Counted from the first letter of the stretch, positions 51,946 through 61,374 are shown. The stretch is DNA of 64,000 nt from Acidaminococcus fermentans (GCF_009696675.1 NZ_VULN01000001.1:124001-188000); one strand, 5' to 3'. Notes: generated by a model from the sequence alone, not told the origin. Made by a program: numbers and translations.

Positions 51946-53898
51946 TTATTTCACCTTGCTGCCGGAGGCGATCCCCGGCACTTCCGCCAGTTTCAGGTTC
52001 CCCTGGCCGTCAGACGCGGCCAGCAGCATCCCCCGGGATTCCACGCCACGGAGTTTGGCCGGCTTCAGGTTGGCGATGACGATCACGTTCTTGCCCGTCA
52101 GTTCTTCTTCCTTGTAATAGGGAGCGATGCCGGAAACGATGGTCCGGACTTCGTCCCCCACCTTCACTGCGATCTTCAGCAGCTTGTCCGCGTTGGGCAT
52201 TTTTTCCGCTTTCTGGATGGTGCCCACCCGCAGGTCCAGTTTGCCGAAGTCTTCGATGGTGCACTGGTCCGGGGTCACGACCCCTTCAGCCTTTTTCTCC
52301 GCCTTCTTGTCCTTTTTGGCCGGTTTGGCTTCCTTTTTGGGTTCCGGAGCCTTGTCTTCTTCCTCTTCTTCGATCCGGGGGAAGATGGGCTGGCCCTTGG
52401 CCACCTTGGTGCCGTCAGGGAAGTTGCCCCAGGCCACGTCGTTCAGGTCGAACTGTTCTGGAGTCTCCAGGCCCAGCTGGGCGAAGATCTTGGGTGCGGT
52501 GAAGGGCATCATGGAGGAGATCAGGATGGCGATGTTCCGGACCGCGTCTGCCAGGTTGTACATCACCGCTTCCAGCCGTTTGGCCTGGGCGGGATCCTTG
52601 GCCAGGATCCAGGGGGTGGTTTCGTCGATGTACTTGTTGGCGGCCCCCACATAGGCCCAGATGGCCTTGATCCCGTCGTTGAGGGCGTATCTGTCCATGG
52701 CGGCCCGGTAGTTCTTCAGGGTTTCGGCGGCCAGGCTGCGGAACTTCTCATCGGTTTCGCTGTCCACCACGGTCTTGTGGACGATGCCCCCGTGGTATTT
52801 GTCAATCATGGAAACGGTCCGGTACTGGAGGTTCCCCAGGTCGTTGGCCAGGTCGGAGTTGAACCGTTTGATCAGGCCCTTCCGGGAATAGTTCCCGTCG
52901 CTGCCCAAGTTGATTTCCCGGAGCAGGAAATACCGGACGGCGTCAGCGCCGAATTCTTTGATGGGCTGCACCGGATCCACCACATTGCCCTTGGACTTGG
53001 ACATTTTGTCCCCGTCTACCACCAGCCAGCCGTGGCCGTACACTTCCTTGGGCAGGTCGAAGCCCATGGCCATCAGCATGGCCGGCCAGATAATGGTATG
53101 GAACCGGACGATTTCCTTCCCCACCAGGTGGAGGTCCGCCGGCCAGAACCGGTTGAATTTGTCCATGTCCTGACCGAAACCGATGCCGGTGAAGTAGGCC
53201 AGCAGGGCGTCGAACCACACGTACACCACATGTTTGGGGTCAAAGGGCACCTGGATGCCCCAGTCGAAGCTGCTCCGGCTGATGCACAGGTCTTCCAGTC
53301 CCTGTTTGATGAAGTTGATCATTTCGTTCCGGCGGGAAACAGGCTGGATGAAATCCGGATGGGTCTCGATGTATTCCAGGATCCGGTCCGCATATTTGGA
53401 CATCCGGAAGAAATAGCTGGATTCCTTCATCTTTTCCACAGGACGGCCGCAGTCCGGGCACACGCCCCCGGCTTCCTCCACCTGGTGTTCGGTCCAGAAA
53501 GATTCGCAGGGCACGCAGTACAGGCCTTCGTAGTCTTTTTTGTAGATGTCCCCCTGTTCCCACACCTTCTGGAGCAGGGTCTGGACGGTCTTTTCGTGTT
53601 CCGGGCTGGAAGTGCGGACGAAGGAGGTGTAGCTGACCCCCAGCATCTCCCACAGCTTCTTGAAGTCCGCCACGATCTTGTCGGTGTATTCAATGGGCTT
53701 TACCCCGAAGGATTCCGCCTTCCGCTGGATCTTCAGCCCGTGTTCGTCACTGCCGGTGATGAACTGGACATCAAAGCCGTTGGCCCGTTTGTACCGGGCG
53801 ATGGTGTCGGCAATGGTGGTGCAGTAGGCATGTCCAATGTGCAGGTCGGCGCTGGGATAGTAAATGGGCGTCGTAATATAAAAAGCAGGTTTCGTCAT
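51946..53898 (-). CDS. metG: Methionyl-tRNA synthetase with C-terminal tRNA-binding domain
   Basis: Class I MetRS. The 650-residue protein has the HIGH motif in YYPSADLHIGHAY, a four-cysteine zinc knuckle (CVPCESFWTEH... CPDCG), KMSKS in VDGDKMSKSKGNVVDP, an anticodon-binding helical domain, then a Lys/Glu linker and a C-terminal Trbp111-type OB fold (LDLRVGTIQKAEKMPNADKL, GVESRGMLLAAS). I use the second ATG (53898), because AAGGGG lies 7 nt before it and is too near the first. It heads a cluster with tatD, the 3D gene, rnmV and rsmA. No T-box leader is seen. Confidence 0.97.
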   Translation of the reverse strand: MTKPAFYITTPIYYPSADLHIGHAYCTTIADTIARYKRANGFDVQFITGSDEHGLKIQRKAESFGVKPIEYTDKIVADFKKLWEMLGVSYTSFVRTSSPEHEKTVQTLLQKVWEQGDIYKKDYEGLYCVPCESFWTEHQVEEAGGVCPDCGRPVEKMKESSYFFRMSKYADRILEYIETHPDFIQPVSRRNEMINFIKQGLEDLCISRSSFDWGIQVPFDPKHVVYVWFDALLAYFTGIGFGQDMDKFNRFWPADLHLVGKEIVRFHTIIWPAMLMAMGFDLPKEVYGHGWLVVDGDKMSKSKGNVVDPVQPIKEFGADAVRYFLLREINLGSDGNYSRKGLIKRFNSDLANDLGNLQYRTVSMIDKYHGGIVHKTVVDSETDEKFRSLAAETLKNYRAAMDRYALNDGIKAIWAYVGAANKYIDETTPWILAKDPAQAKRLEAVMYNLADAVRNIAILISSMMPFTAPKIFAQLGLETPEQFDLNDVAWGNFPDGTKVAKGQPIFPRIEEEEEDKAPEPKKEAKPAKKDKKAEKKAEGVVTPDQCTIEDFGKLDLRVGTIQKAEKMPNADKLLKIAVKVGDEVRTIVSGIAPYYKEEELTGKNVIVIANLKPAKLRGVESRGMLLAASDGQGNLKLAEVPGIASGSKVK

Positions 53899-53972
53899 GG
53901 TCATTCCCCTTTGTCAAATAAAAATAATGCTCTAGTATATTATCATATCACAAATGGGCGGGAGATGCACGG

Positions 53973-54007
53973 AAAAGGGGCTGTTGCAAGAGCAACAGCC
54001 CCTTTTT
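53973..54007 (-). terminator. Terminator of the McrBC-like operon
   Basis: AAAGGGGCTGTTGC-TCTT-GCAACAGCCCCTTTT on the minus strand, after repeat R13. GGGGCTGTTGC family. Confidence 0.88.
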
Positions 54008-54287
54008 GTCAGCGGTCAATGGTCAGCGGCCGGTGGAAGCCAAACGCGGCCGGGACGGGCTCGCCTCCGGCAAGCCCCTACGCCGTTGGGGTCAAGGGAT
54101 CTCCACAGAGACAAGGAAACGGGGTTGTCGGGGAATTCCGTTTCCCTGACCGTTGTTGTCGACTCCCGATTCCAACGCTGTAGGGGCGTGCCGAAGGCCC
54201 GCCCTTCCGTGGCCTCCAGTTTTATACGTTCAAAACCATTTGCCCCCGGCAAATGGTCTCCTTCGGCTGCTGACCGTTGACCGGCCC
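54005..54287 (+). repeat. Dispersed repeat copy R13
   Basis: GTCAATGGTCAGCGGCC tract, shortened head, core GGCCGGGACGGGCTCGCC...AAGCCCCTACGCCGTTGGGG, middle section ending CTGACCGTTGTTGTCGAC, TAGGGGCGTGCC, CCCGCCCTTCCGTGGCC and tail hairpin CATTTGCCCCCGGCAAATGG. The right end abuts the McrC-like gene. Confidence 0.85.
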
Positions 54288-56096
54288 TTATCCCCTCACT
54301 TCCCGGAGCAGCTCCCGGATGTTCTCCTGCTGGTTTTCTTCGGTCACTTCTTCGGAGAAGGGAATCACGTTGGCGGCGGGGCGGATCTCTTTGACCGGCA
54401 GCTGGCAGTTGTAGAAGCTTTCCAGCTGCTGTTCTCCGTGGGTAAGGCCGTAGAGGATCTCCAGGCCCCGTACCGCCACTTCCACCGGCTGTCCCTTTTC
54501 TTCATAGGGCACCGGGCTGAGAGACAGCAGGTATTTGTAGCTCATTTCCGGCATCAGTTCCTGGAGGACTTTTTTCCGGTAGCTGTACTTGGCGTCCAGG
54601 ATCAGGTAGTTCTCCCGGTTCCCCTGCTTCCACCGGAGCAGGTAATCCGGGGTGTAATAATGGCCCTCTTCCAGGGGCTTGAAGGCGTAGGTGGTGTTCC
54701 GGTACAGGTGGATGGCCCCCGGGCCCTGTTCCGGCTGGTCCGTGAGCACCGGCTGGAAGAACAGGGTCAGTTCCTCGTCCCCCCGCTCCAGCCGGTACAC
54801 GTTCTGGTACCCGGAATGGTCGTACAGGTTCCGGCTGCCCAGGGTGTACACCTTCCGGCGGCATTCCTCCAGTACAAACCCTTCCTGCCGGAGCCCCTGG
54901 AGCAGCCGGGCCAGGCAGTAGATCTCGAACACGAAGGTGTTTTCGTACAAATTGAGGAGCATCCGCTCCCGGGGAAAGTGGCGGCAGGTGTTCTGGTACC
55001 ACTGGTGGATGCACAGATAGATCCGGTAATACTGGGGCACCCGGAAAAAGGGCTCCGTAGGTTCCGGCATCTGGCTGGCGTCCAGCAGGGTCACCGGCAA
55101 AATCTGCCGGTAGGACACGAACATTTCCTGGAGCCGCTCCTCCACCTCATCGCACCGTTCCAGGAAGCCCTTCAGCATGTGGGCGGCGTTGGCGTAGAGC
55201 ACCTGGGAGGACAGCTGGTACCCCTCCCGGTCGGCTTCCGGCAGGTCCAGCCCCTGGACCAGGGCCCGGATTTCCTTTCCCTCCTCCCCGATGTCGTAGA
55301 GCATCCGCTGGAGGAAGCTGAGGACCACCTGGTTCTCGTACACGTCCCGGCTCATTTTGTCCTGGGTCATCAGGAGTTTTTCCGGCAGGTAGTGCTTGTC
55401 CCCCACCTGGATCCCGAAAGGGGCCTCCCGGAGGTATTCCGGGTGCCGGACCAGGTACTGGAGGGTGTGGGGGCTGACAGTCTGGACCTTTTCCGTCCAG
55501 TCCACCACTTCGGCGGTTTCCAGGGTATGCCGGCAGTTGGCCTTGAAATACCCGTAGCTTTCCTCATACACCTGGAGGATCTCCTCTGCCAGGGTCAGCT
55601 GGGACAGGAAATCCTGGAACCCGTTCCGGCTGTCCGGGCCGGTGCCCTCCGGGGCTTTATCCCGCAAAAGCGGCGCCTGGTGGGCGTAGATGTATTCCAC
55701 CATGGCCTTCAGGTTTTCCTGCTGCTGGGAAGGCTGGATCAGTACCGGCAGCAGATCCGTGTACCAGATCTCTCCCGGCTCCTCCCCTTTCTGGAGGGTG
55801 ATTTCCAGTTCCACCAGCCCCATATGGTAGGCAAAGATATTGTAGGGAAACAGGATCATGTGCCGGCGGCTGTCCCAGAGACTGTTGAGAGGCTTCCCGT
55901 TAAGGGAGACCCCGGCCCCTGTGCAGTCCCAGTCTCCCGGCAGTTCCAGGTCGTAGTGGAGGTTTTCCCGCACCCCCTGGTGACCGGCGGCGGCCAGCAC
56001 CCGTTCCGCCGAATGGGGACGGGGCTCCCGGGTCACCGGCAGGGTCAGGACTTCTCCGTTCTGTTCCCGGAGACGGATGAATTGTTCCATGGCCAT
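54288..56096 (-). CDS. McrC-like nuclease subunit (DUF2357 plus PD-(D/E)XK)
   Basis: A 602-residue protein. The N-terminal half (about 1-300) matches the DUF2357 type of McrC-like proteins (LELPGDWDCTGAGVSLNG, HMILFPYNIFAYHMGLVELE). The C-terminal part has a PD-(D/E)XK nuclease core: YTPDYLLRWK (Asp near residue 482) and YLILDAKYSYRKK (D-A-K near 501-503). The stop codon of the AAA+ gene and this ATG are only 1-2 bases apart, so the two are coupled. Such pairs are McrBC-like, Type IV-like modification-dependent restriction or related defence systems. The target (modified DNA or RNA) cannot be read. Confidence 0.78.
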   Translation of the reverse strand: MAMEQFIRLREQNGEVLTLPVTREPRPHSAERVLAAAGHQGVRENLHYDLELPGDWDCTGAGVSLNGKPLNSLWDSRRHMILFPYNIFAYHMGLVELEITLQKGEEPGEIWYTDLLPVLIQPSQQQENLKAMVEYIYAHQAPLLRDKAPEGTGPDSRNGFQDFLSQLTLAEEILQVYEESYGYFKANCRHTLETAEVVDWTEKVQTVSPHTLQYLVRHPEYLREAPFGIQVGDKHYLPEKLLMTQDKMSRDVYENQVVLSFLQRMLYDIGEEGKEIRALVQGLDLPEADREGYQLSSQVLYANAAHMLKGFLERCDEVEERLQEMFVSYRQILPVTLLDASQMPEPTEPFFRVPQYYRIYLCIHQWYQNTCRHFPRERMLLNLYENTFVFEIYCLARLLQGLRQEGFVLEECRRKVYTLGSRNLYDHSGYQNVYRLERGDEELTLFFQPVLTDQPEQGPGAIHLYRNTTYAFKPLEEGHYYTPDYLLRWKQGNRENYLILDAKYSYRKKVLQELMPEMSYKYLLSLSPVPYEEKGQPVEVAVRGLEILYGLTHGEQQLESFYNCQLPVKEIRPAANVIPFSEEVTEENQQENIRELLREVRG

Positions 56097-56097
56097 C

Positions 56098-59000
56098 TTA
56101 GTGGAAGAACTGGAAGAACTTCATCCGCCGGTTCCCCCACTGGAGGATCTGGTCCAGCAGGGCCGCACTCTGGACCATCCGGTTGCCTTCACAGTCGTCC
56201 CGGAACTGGATCAGCCATTTTTCGTATTCCGCCCCGTTGCCGCTGAGTTTGGGCAGGATCTTCTGGGCCACCGCATAGTCCAGGGCGATGATCCCGGGCC
56301 GGATGTGGTCTTCCGGTTCCATGAGCCGGGCGGCCACCTTCCAGTACCGGCGGAGGGCCAGCTCGATCCGCATGCTCAGGTAGATGTTCTGTTCTGCCAG
56401 CCGGGCTTTGATCCGGTCGTACACGTTCTGTTCCACGCTGGTCAGTTGGCAGCTTTCCCGGGGCGCCACGTCGAACAGGCTCTTCAGCTGGCTCCAGGAC
56501 AGCAGCTGGATATCCCCCTGGCTGATCCCCTGGGTCATTTCCGGCACCGCGTCAGTCCGGGGCAGGGTGATGATCCAGGCCCGGTCGATGAGCCGGGGAG
56601 ACAGGGTCTCGGTGGTGTGGTCGTTGTTGATGGTGGCCAGGAAATGGAGGGTTTCCGGCAGCTGGAGCCGGTGGTTGTACCCCAGGCTCAGGGTGTGTTC
56701 CCCGTCCCAGTCATCGCACACGTTCATAAAGTCCGCCCAGTAGTATTCCATGGGGGACAGATTGGCCTCATCCAGCAGGATGTAATAGGGGAACTGGCGG
56801 ATCCCCCGGGTCTTTTCCCAGTCCAGCAGCTTCAGCCCGTCGTACACGTCCCGGTTGCTTTCCTCAAAGGTCCGGGTCAGCGGGTTGTAGTACCCGATCA
56901 GGTCCCGTTTGGAGGTCCAGCCCCGTTCCACGGACACCGGGATGTACCGGTTGGCGGTGCTCATGAATTCCTGTTCCCCGATCTTCCGGTCGAACTGGGT
57001 GAGCCCCAGCACCTTCCCCAACAGGTTGCAGAAGGAGGTCTTGCCGCTGCCGGGAGCCCCGGAGAATACGGTAAGGAACCCCTGGTGGGTGCAGATCAGC
57101 AGGTTCAGGATCAGGTTCCGGCTGTACTGGGGCCGTTCCTTCTGGATGGCAGTGATCAGGTAGTCCAGGGCCTTCCGGTTGTTGGTGCCGGAGGCAGGCA
57201 GGCTGTTGATGGCTTCCGCCAGTGCTTCCGGGCTCTGGGGCCGGGGCTTCTGGTTCTTCCGCTGTTCCGCCTGGGCCAGGGCCTTCCGGGTGCGGGCGGG
57301 CAGCCCTTTGGCACTGCCCAGGTCCTGCCAGATGTCCGGATACCGTTCCAAAAGGGCGGTGATGAAGTCCTGGCTCCACCGCTTGTTCAGGTTTTCCAGC
57401 AGATGCCGGTAGAGAAAGTCCCCCACCTGTTCATACCCTTCCCGGGCAGCGTCGTCCCCTTCCAGGATGGCTTCCAGCCGGGCGATCCGTCCCTGGCGGA
57501 TGTGGGCCGGGAGACCGCTGAACAGCTGGGTCTTTTCCCGTTCCAGGAAGCTTTTCAGCACCCCGGGCTTCACCAGGTCCCCTTCGTCCACCTGGACGGA
57601 TTTCACCAGGCTCCGGAGGAGCACTTCGTCCGGCACCCGGTCCACCAGCTGGGAGGGAGACCCGGGCACCCGGTGCCAGAACACCCATTCCGTCTTTTCC
57701 TGCCGGCTGGCCCAGGTGCCTTCTGCCGGGTAGAAGGTGACGGGCTGCCAGGCTTCCGGCGGGCAGGCGGTCAACAGGTACTGGTTTTCCGGCACATCGC
57801 TCTGGAGGAAGAAGCCGAACCGGATGTTCTTCTGGACCTCATAGGGCCCGGCGATCCACCCGTCCCGGAGCTGGAGCAGGATCTGCTTGCCGGCGAAAAG
57901 GCCCGGTTCCTGGAGCCGGAGCACCGTATCCATGGAAAGGGGATCCAGGAGATGGGTCTCCGGCACCTGTTCATAGAGCCCTTCCCCAAAGGGGAACCGG
58001 AGACGGCCGTCCTTCAGGGCGTCGATGCAGAACACCCGGTAGGCGGTGGACCGGAGATTCCCCTGGCTGTCCTTGTTTTCCACCAGGGAATGGGGTCCCA
58101 GGTCCAGGAAGACGATATCGTTTTCGTGGAAGTGTTCTTCCATGTATTTCTGGTCGCTGTGGAGGCTGTACCACAGGTTGATGTTCTTGTACTGTTCCGC
58201 CCGGGGGATCAGGGCATCGATTTCTTCCGGGGTCAGGGCCCGGTAGGTTCCCTGTTCCCATACCCCCATGGGGGTGAAGTTGTAGAAGCTGTCCACAATG
58301 TTGATCCGGCCCACATAGGTGGTGAAGGGTTCTTCTTCCGGGGCTTCCGGTTCCGCCGGAGCGGCCGGTTCGTCAGGCGCCGGGGCCGGTTCTGCCGGTG
58401 CCGGGGCGGCTTCCGGCTGGGGAGCCGGGGCGTTCCGGGGCTCCGGAGCAGGGGTTTCCGGGGCTTCCGGCCGGGCCGGGGCGGCTGTTTCTTCCGGTGC
58501 TGCCTCTTCTGCCGGAGCCGGGGTTTCTTCCGGGGCCGGTTCCGGAGCGGCGTTCTTCTTCCCCCGGCGGTTCCGGGCGGCCTTGTCCCATTTCCGGCTG
58601 TTCCGGGTCTTCCGGGAGGCCGGTTCTTCCGTGGCTTCTTCCGGGGAAGCTTCCGGTTCCCGGTTATCTTTGTTATCTTTGTTATCTTTGTTATCTTTGT
58701 TATCTTTGTTATCTTTATTTTCTTTGCTGTTCCTGGCTTCCTTGTTCTCTTTGGCCCCTTTCTTCTCTTTGGAGTCCTGGGTTTCCCGGGCCTCCTTTTC
58801 CTTCTTCTTCAGCAGGGATTCCGCCTGGTGCTGTTTCCCTTCCGGATAGGGCATTCCGGCCATTTCCAGCACCATCCACAGGGCATTGGGACGGAAGGGC
58901 TGCTTTTTATTCTGGCAGATCCGTCCATATTTCAGCAGCAGTTCCGCCATGGCATCCGGGCTGTATTTGCAGATTTTCCTGATATTCTCCGGATCCTTCC

Positions 59001-59340
59001 CTACAATCTGCTGCAGGTTCCGGCATACCTGGCCCAGGAAGGCCTGGAAGGTATAGGCGGCAATATCCCGGTAGATCCGGTCCCCTTCCTTGTACAGTTC
59101 CACCGCAAAGGGGACGATTTTTTCCCGGACCCGGGGGGACCGTTTGTCCAGTTTCCCCAGCTGGATAATGTATTTCCGGTATTTCCGGCTGTTCCCCTTC
59201 ATGGGCTTCAGCAGCACTTCCACCGGGGTGGTTTCATAGATCAGCTGCAGATACCGGTCGTTGATATTCTCCAGTTCCTCTTCAGAAACGGTCAGGGAGG
59301 AGGGTATAACAGGAGATTTTGGCTTTTTCGGCGATTTCAT
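56098..59340 (-). CDS. McrB-like AAA+ NTPase with long low-complexity linker
   Basis: A 1080-residue protein. A helical N-terminal domain (1-185) is followed by a charged linker (about 185-340) with six perfect K-D-N triplets (residues 209-226) and an Ala/Pro/Glu-rich stretch, then a recognition-like region (about 345-690) and a C-terminal AAA+ motor: Walker A GAPGSGKTS (about 760-768), Walker B YYILLDEANLS (about 850-860), and FLATINNDHTTETLSPRLIDRAW with sensor 1 and arginine finger. It is the partner of the McrC-like nuclease. AGGAGG-type GGAGG lies 7 nt before the ATG. Whether it uses GTP like McrB is not shown. Confidence 0.78.
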   Translation of the reverse strand: MKSPKKPKSPVIPSSLTVSEEELENINDRYLQLIYETTPVEVLLKPMKGNSRKYRKYIIQLGKLDKRSPRVREKIVPFAVELYKEGDRIYRDIAAYTFQAFLGQVCRNLQQIVGKDPENIRKICKYSPDAMAELLLKYGRICQNKKQPFRPNALWMVLEMAGMPYPEGKQHQAESLLKKKEKEARETQDSKEKKGAKENKEARNSKENKDNKDNKDNKDNKDNKDNREPEASPEEATEEPASRKTRNSRKWDKAARNRRGKKNAAPEPAPEETPAPAEEAAPEETAAPARPEAPETPAPEPRNAPAPQPEAAPAPAEPAPAPDEPAAPAEPEAPEEEPFTTYVGRINIVDSFYNFTPMGVWEQGTYRALTPEEIDALIPRAEQYKNINLWYSLHSDQKYMEEHFHENDIVFLDLGPHSLVENKDSQGNLRSTAYRVFCIDALKDGRLRFPFGEGLYEQVPETHLLDPLSMDTVLRLQEPGLFAGKQILLQLRDGWIAGPYEVQKNIRFGFFLQSDVPENQYLLTACPPEAWQPVTFYPAEGTWASRQEKTEWVFWHRVPGSPSQLVDRVPDEVLLRSLVKSVQVDEGDLVKPGVLKSFLEREKTQLFSGLPAHIRQGRIARLEAILEGDDAAREGYEQVGDFLYRHLLENLNKRWSQDFITALLERYPDIWQDLGSAKGLPARTRKALAQAEQRKNQKPRPQSPEALAEAINSLPASGTNNRKALDYLITAIQKERPQYSRNLILNLLICTHQGFLTVFSGAPGSGKTSFCNLLGKVLGLTQFDRKIGEQEFMSTANRYIPVSVERGWTSKRDLIGYYNPLTRTFEESNRDVYDGLKLLDWEKTRGIRQFPYYILLDEANLSPMEYYWADFMNVCDDWDGEHTLSLGYNHRLQLPETLHFLATINNDHTTETLSPRLIDRAWIITLPRTDAVPEMTQGISQGDIQLLSWSQLKSLFDVAPRESCQLTSVEQNVYDRIKARLAEQNIYLSMRIELALRRYWKVAARLMEPEDHIRPGIIALDYAVAQKILPKLSGNGAEYEKWLIQFRDDCEGNRMVQSAALLDQILQWGNRRMKFFQFFH
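58663..58716 (-). repeat. 9-bp tandem repeat inside the McrB-like gene
   Basis: Six perfect GTTATCTTT units on the plus strand (K-D-N on the coding strand). The unit is a multiple of three, so copy changes alter linker length without a frameshift. Confidence 0.95.
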
Positions 59341-59387
59341 GGTGTGACCTCCAAAAATAAAATATAAGAGTAATTTGACAAATAAAA

Positions 59388-59423
59388 AGAAAGCCCACGC
59401 CTCAAAAAGCGCGGCTTTCTTTA
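59388..59423 (-). terminator. Terminator of the GGDEF gene
   Basis: AAAGAAAGCCGCGC pairs with GCGTGGGCTTTCTTT (bulged) with a T-rich tail, between the GGDEF stop and the McrB-like start. Confidence 0.75.
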
Positions 59424-59461
59424 TTATACCCGTGGATGTGGGGCCGGGTCAAGGAAGAGGT

Positions 59462-60847
59462 CTACCCCTTCCGCTCTTCCAAGCCTTTGTGCCTTCTTTC
59501 GTGAAGAGCATAATAGGCGGCCTTGTCCTGGTACATTTCCCGGTCAGCCTGGCGGATGGCCTGCCTGATCCGGGCGGAATCCTCCAGCCACAGGGCCCCT
59601 ACAGCCAGGATGGGTTCCGGGTCTTCAGCCAGTTCCCGGCGGATCTGTTCCACCCGGCGGGAAAATTCCCGTTTCCCCAGGTTCCGGGCCAGCACCAGGA
59701 ACTCGTCTCCCCCTTCCCGGAACACCTGCTCCCGGGAAAAGTTCCGGACCAAAACCCCGACGGCCCGGCGGATCAGCTCATCCCCGGCCTGGTGGCCCTG
59801 TTGGTCGTTGGTGGCTTTCAGACCGTTCACATCGGCGTAGATCACCCCCAGGGGACGATCCTGCCGGGCCAGGCTGTGGAGAGTCTCCCGGAGGGCGTTC
59901 CGGTTGTGGACCCCAGTCAGGGCGTCATACCGGCTCATATGCTCCAGCTGTTTCACCAGCTTGTGGTTCCGGATCTTGAAACTGAGGAAATAGGAAATGG
60001 TTTCCAGCACTTCCCGAGTGTTGATCAGGTCATTTACCTCGTAATTGTCCGCTCCCAAAAAGCCCACGATCTGTCCCTGCAGGTAAAAGGGTGCGGCGAT
60101 CAGCCGCTGGATGTTCTGCCGCTTCAGGTTCTCGTAGTCCACCGGATCATCTTCCCGCAGCAGTTCGATGTCTTCAATCAGCACACAGGTGGAACTTTCC
60201 AGGAACTGGCTCCAGCCTCCCATGTACAGCTGATAATCCTTGTTCTGCAGGGTCTGGATTTCCGGTTCAATTCCCGGGGCGCACCATTCAAAGGTGTTGG
60301 AGACGGTTTTCCCGTCGGTTTCCAGCACATACAGCCGATCCGGGTGGATCATTTCTCCCAGGGCTTCCAGGGCATGGTCCATGGAAGCCTCATACCCTTC
60401 CTCTCCATTGAGGATCCGGAAGATCCGGAGGATCACGTCATCGGTCATCATCCCCCGGCGCATGGCGTGGCTCTCTTCCCGTTCCCGGTCCGCGATCATG
60501 AATACAAAAGCCACCCACCCTGGATGGTTCTCCAGGGGCTTTACGGCAAAGTCCAGCCAGTGGCCGATGCTCTCCTCATACAGTCTGCTGCGGATTTCCG
60601 TCTGTTCCATCACCGCCCGGTGGCAGCAGTCCATCCACAAAGGGTTCCCCTGGGGATACACCTCAAAGAACCGGTGTCCCAAAAGATCCTTGGGGGCGCG
60701 GCCAGCAATGGTGCAGTACAGCTGGTTCACATAGACATACCGGGCATCCATGGCTCCAGATCCCCCCTCATTGGGGATCACCTGGAACACCGCATAGGCC
60801 GCCGGCACATCCCGGAACAGGTCCAACCCCATCCTGTCTTCGTCCAT
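59462..60847 (-). CDS. PAS/GAF-GGDEF diguanylate cyclase
   Basis: A 461-residue cytosolic signalling protein without membrane spans. A PAS-like domain (about 10-120, DARYVYVNQLYCTIAGRAP, GHRFFEVYPQGNPLWMDCC), a GAF-like domain (about 140-290, HPDRLYVLETDGKTVSN, IAAPFYLQGQIVGFLGADN) and a C-terminal GGDEF domain (DALTGVHNRNALRE, ADVNGLKATNDQQGHQAGD, REGGDEFLVLARN) are seen. The GGDEF site is intact (about 377-382), so it should make cyclic di-GMP. The RxxD inhibitory site five residues upstream is missing. The ATG at 60847 is 8 nt after AAGGGAG. Monocistronic. Confidence 0.9.
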   Translation of the reverse strand: MDEDRMGLDLFRDVPAAYAVFQVIPNEGGSGAMDARYVYVNQLYCTIAGRAPKDLLGHRFFEVYPQGNPLWMDCCHRAVMEQTEIRSRLYEESIGHWLDFAVKPLENHPGWVAFVFMIADREREESHAMRRGMMTDDVILRIFRILNGEEGYEASMDHALEALGEMIHPDRLYVLETDGKTVSNTFEWCAPGIEPEIQTLQNKDYQLYMGGWSQFLESSTCVLIEDIELLREDDPVDYENLKRQNIQRLIAAPFYLQGQIVGFLGADNYEVNDLINTREVLETISYFLSFKIRNHKLVKQLEHMSRYDALTGVHNRNALRETLHSLARQDRPLGVIYADVNGLKATNDQQGHQAGDELIRRAVGVLVRNFSREQVFREGGDEFLVLARNLGKREFSRRVEQIRRELAEDPEPILAVGALWLEDSARIRQAIRQADREMYQDKAAYYALHERRHKGLEERKG

Positions 60848-60957
60848 AGCATACACTCCCTTACAGGCATTGTCATCATCCGCTGCTGGGTAGAATGGTG
60901 AGCCAAATTGTCAGTTTACAGTTTTATTATACCATGAAAAGATACGGGTGACTATAC

Positions 60958-60992
60958 AGGAAAGGGGCTGCCGAATGGACAGCCCCTTTGGT
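60958..60992 (-). terminator. GGGGCTG-type hairpin before the GGDEF gene
   Basis: AAAGGGGCTGTCC-ATTC-GGCAGCCCCTTT on the minus strand, downstream of repeat R14 and the nitroreductase gene. GGGGCTG family. Confidence 0.75.
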
Positions 60993-60999
60993 CGCGGTC

Positions 61000-61310
61000 A
61001 GCGGCAGGTGGAGGCCAGATGCCCTGGTGCCCCAATAGCTATGGGCGGCCGGGACGGGCTCGCCTGCGGCAAGCCCCTACGTCGTTGGGGTCAAAAGTTC
61101 ATCACGATGATCCTGGGAACGGGATTGTCGGGGAATCCGTTTCCCTGACCGTTGTGATCAATTCCCCGGTCCCCGCCAGACAACCCTTCGATGAACCCCG
61201 TTGTTTCCCTACCCTCCGACCCTGACGCCGTAGGGGCGCGCCGCAGGCACGCCCTTCCGTGGCCTGCGGTTTTCCTGTATTTCCAGGAACCCGCCCTGGG
61301 GGTTCCTTCC
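61000..61310 (+). repeat. Dispersed repeat copy R14
   Basis: Diverged head, core GGGCGGCCGGGACGGGCTCG...GCAAGCCCCTACGTCGTTGG, middle section with GTTTCCCTGACCGTTGTGATC extended by about 60 bp, TAGGGGCGCGCCGCAGGC, CACGCCCTTCCGTGGCCTGCG. No gene in 60848-61374. Confidence 0.85.
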
Positions 61311-61311
61311 A

Positions 61312-61348
61312 TAAAAAAGAACCCGCCCCCAAAAGGCGGGTTCTTTCC
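61312..61348 (-). terminator. Terminator of the nitroreductase gene
   Basis: The same AAAGAACCCGCC/GGCGGGTTCTTT hairpin and flanks as after tpx. Confidence 0.88.
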
Positions 61349-61374
61349 TTTGGCCGTTGACCGAGTTGCTGCTC

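Noticed and set aside
56077-59367. A 1096-residue plus-strand frame opposite the McrB-like gene
   Set aside because: Shadow of a GC-rich coding strand; the minus frame has Walker A, Walker B and sensor motifs and a good ribosome site.
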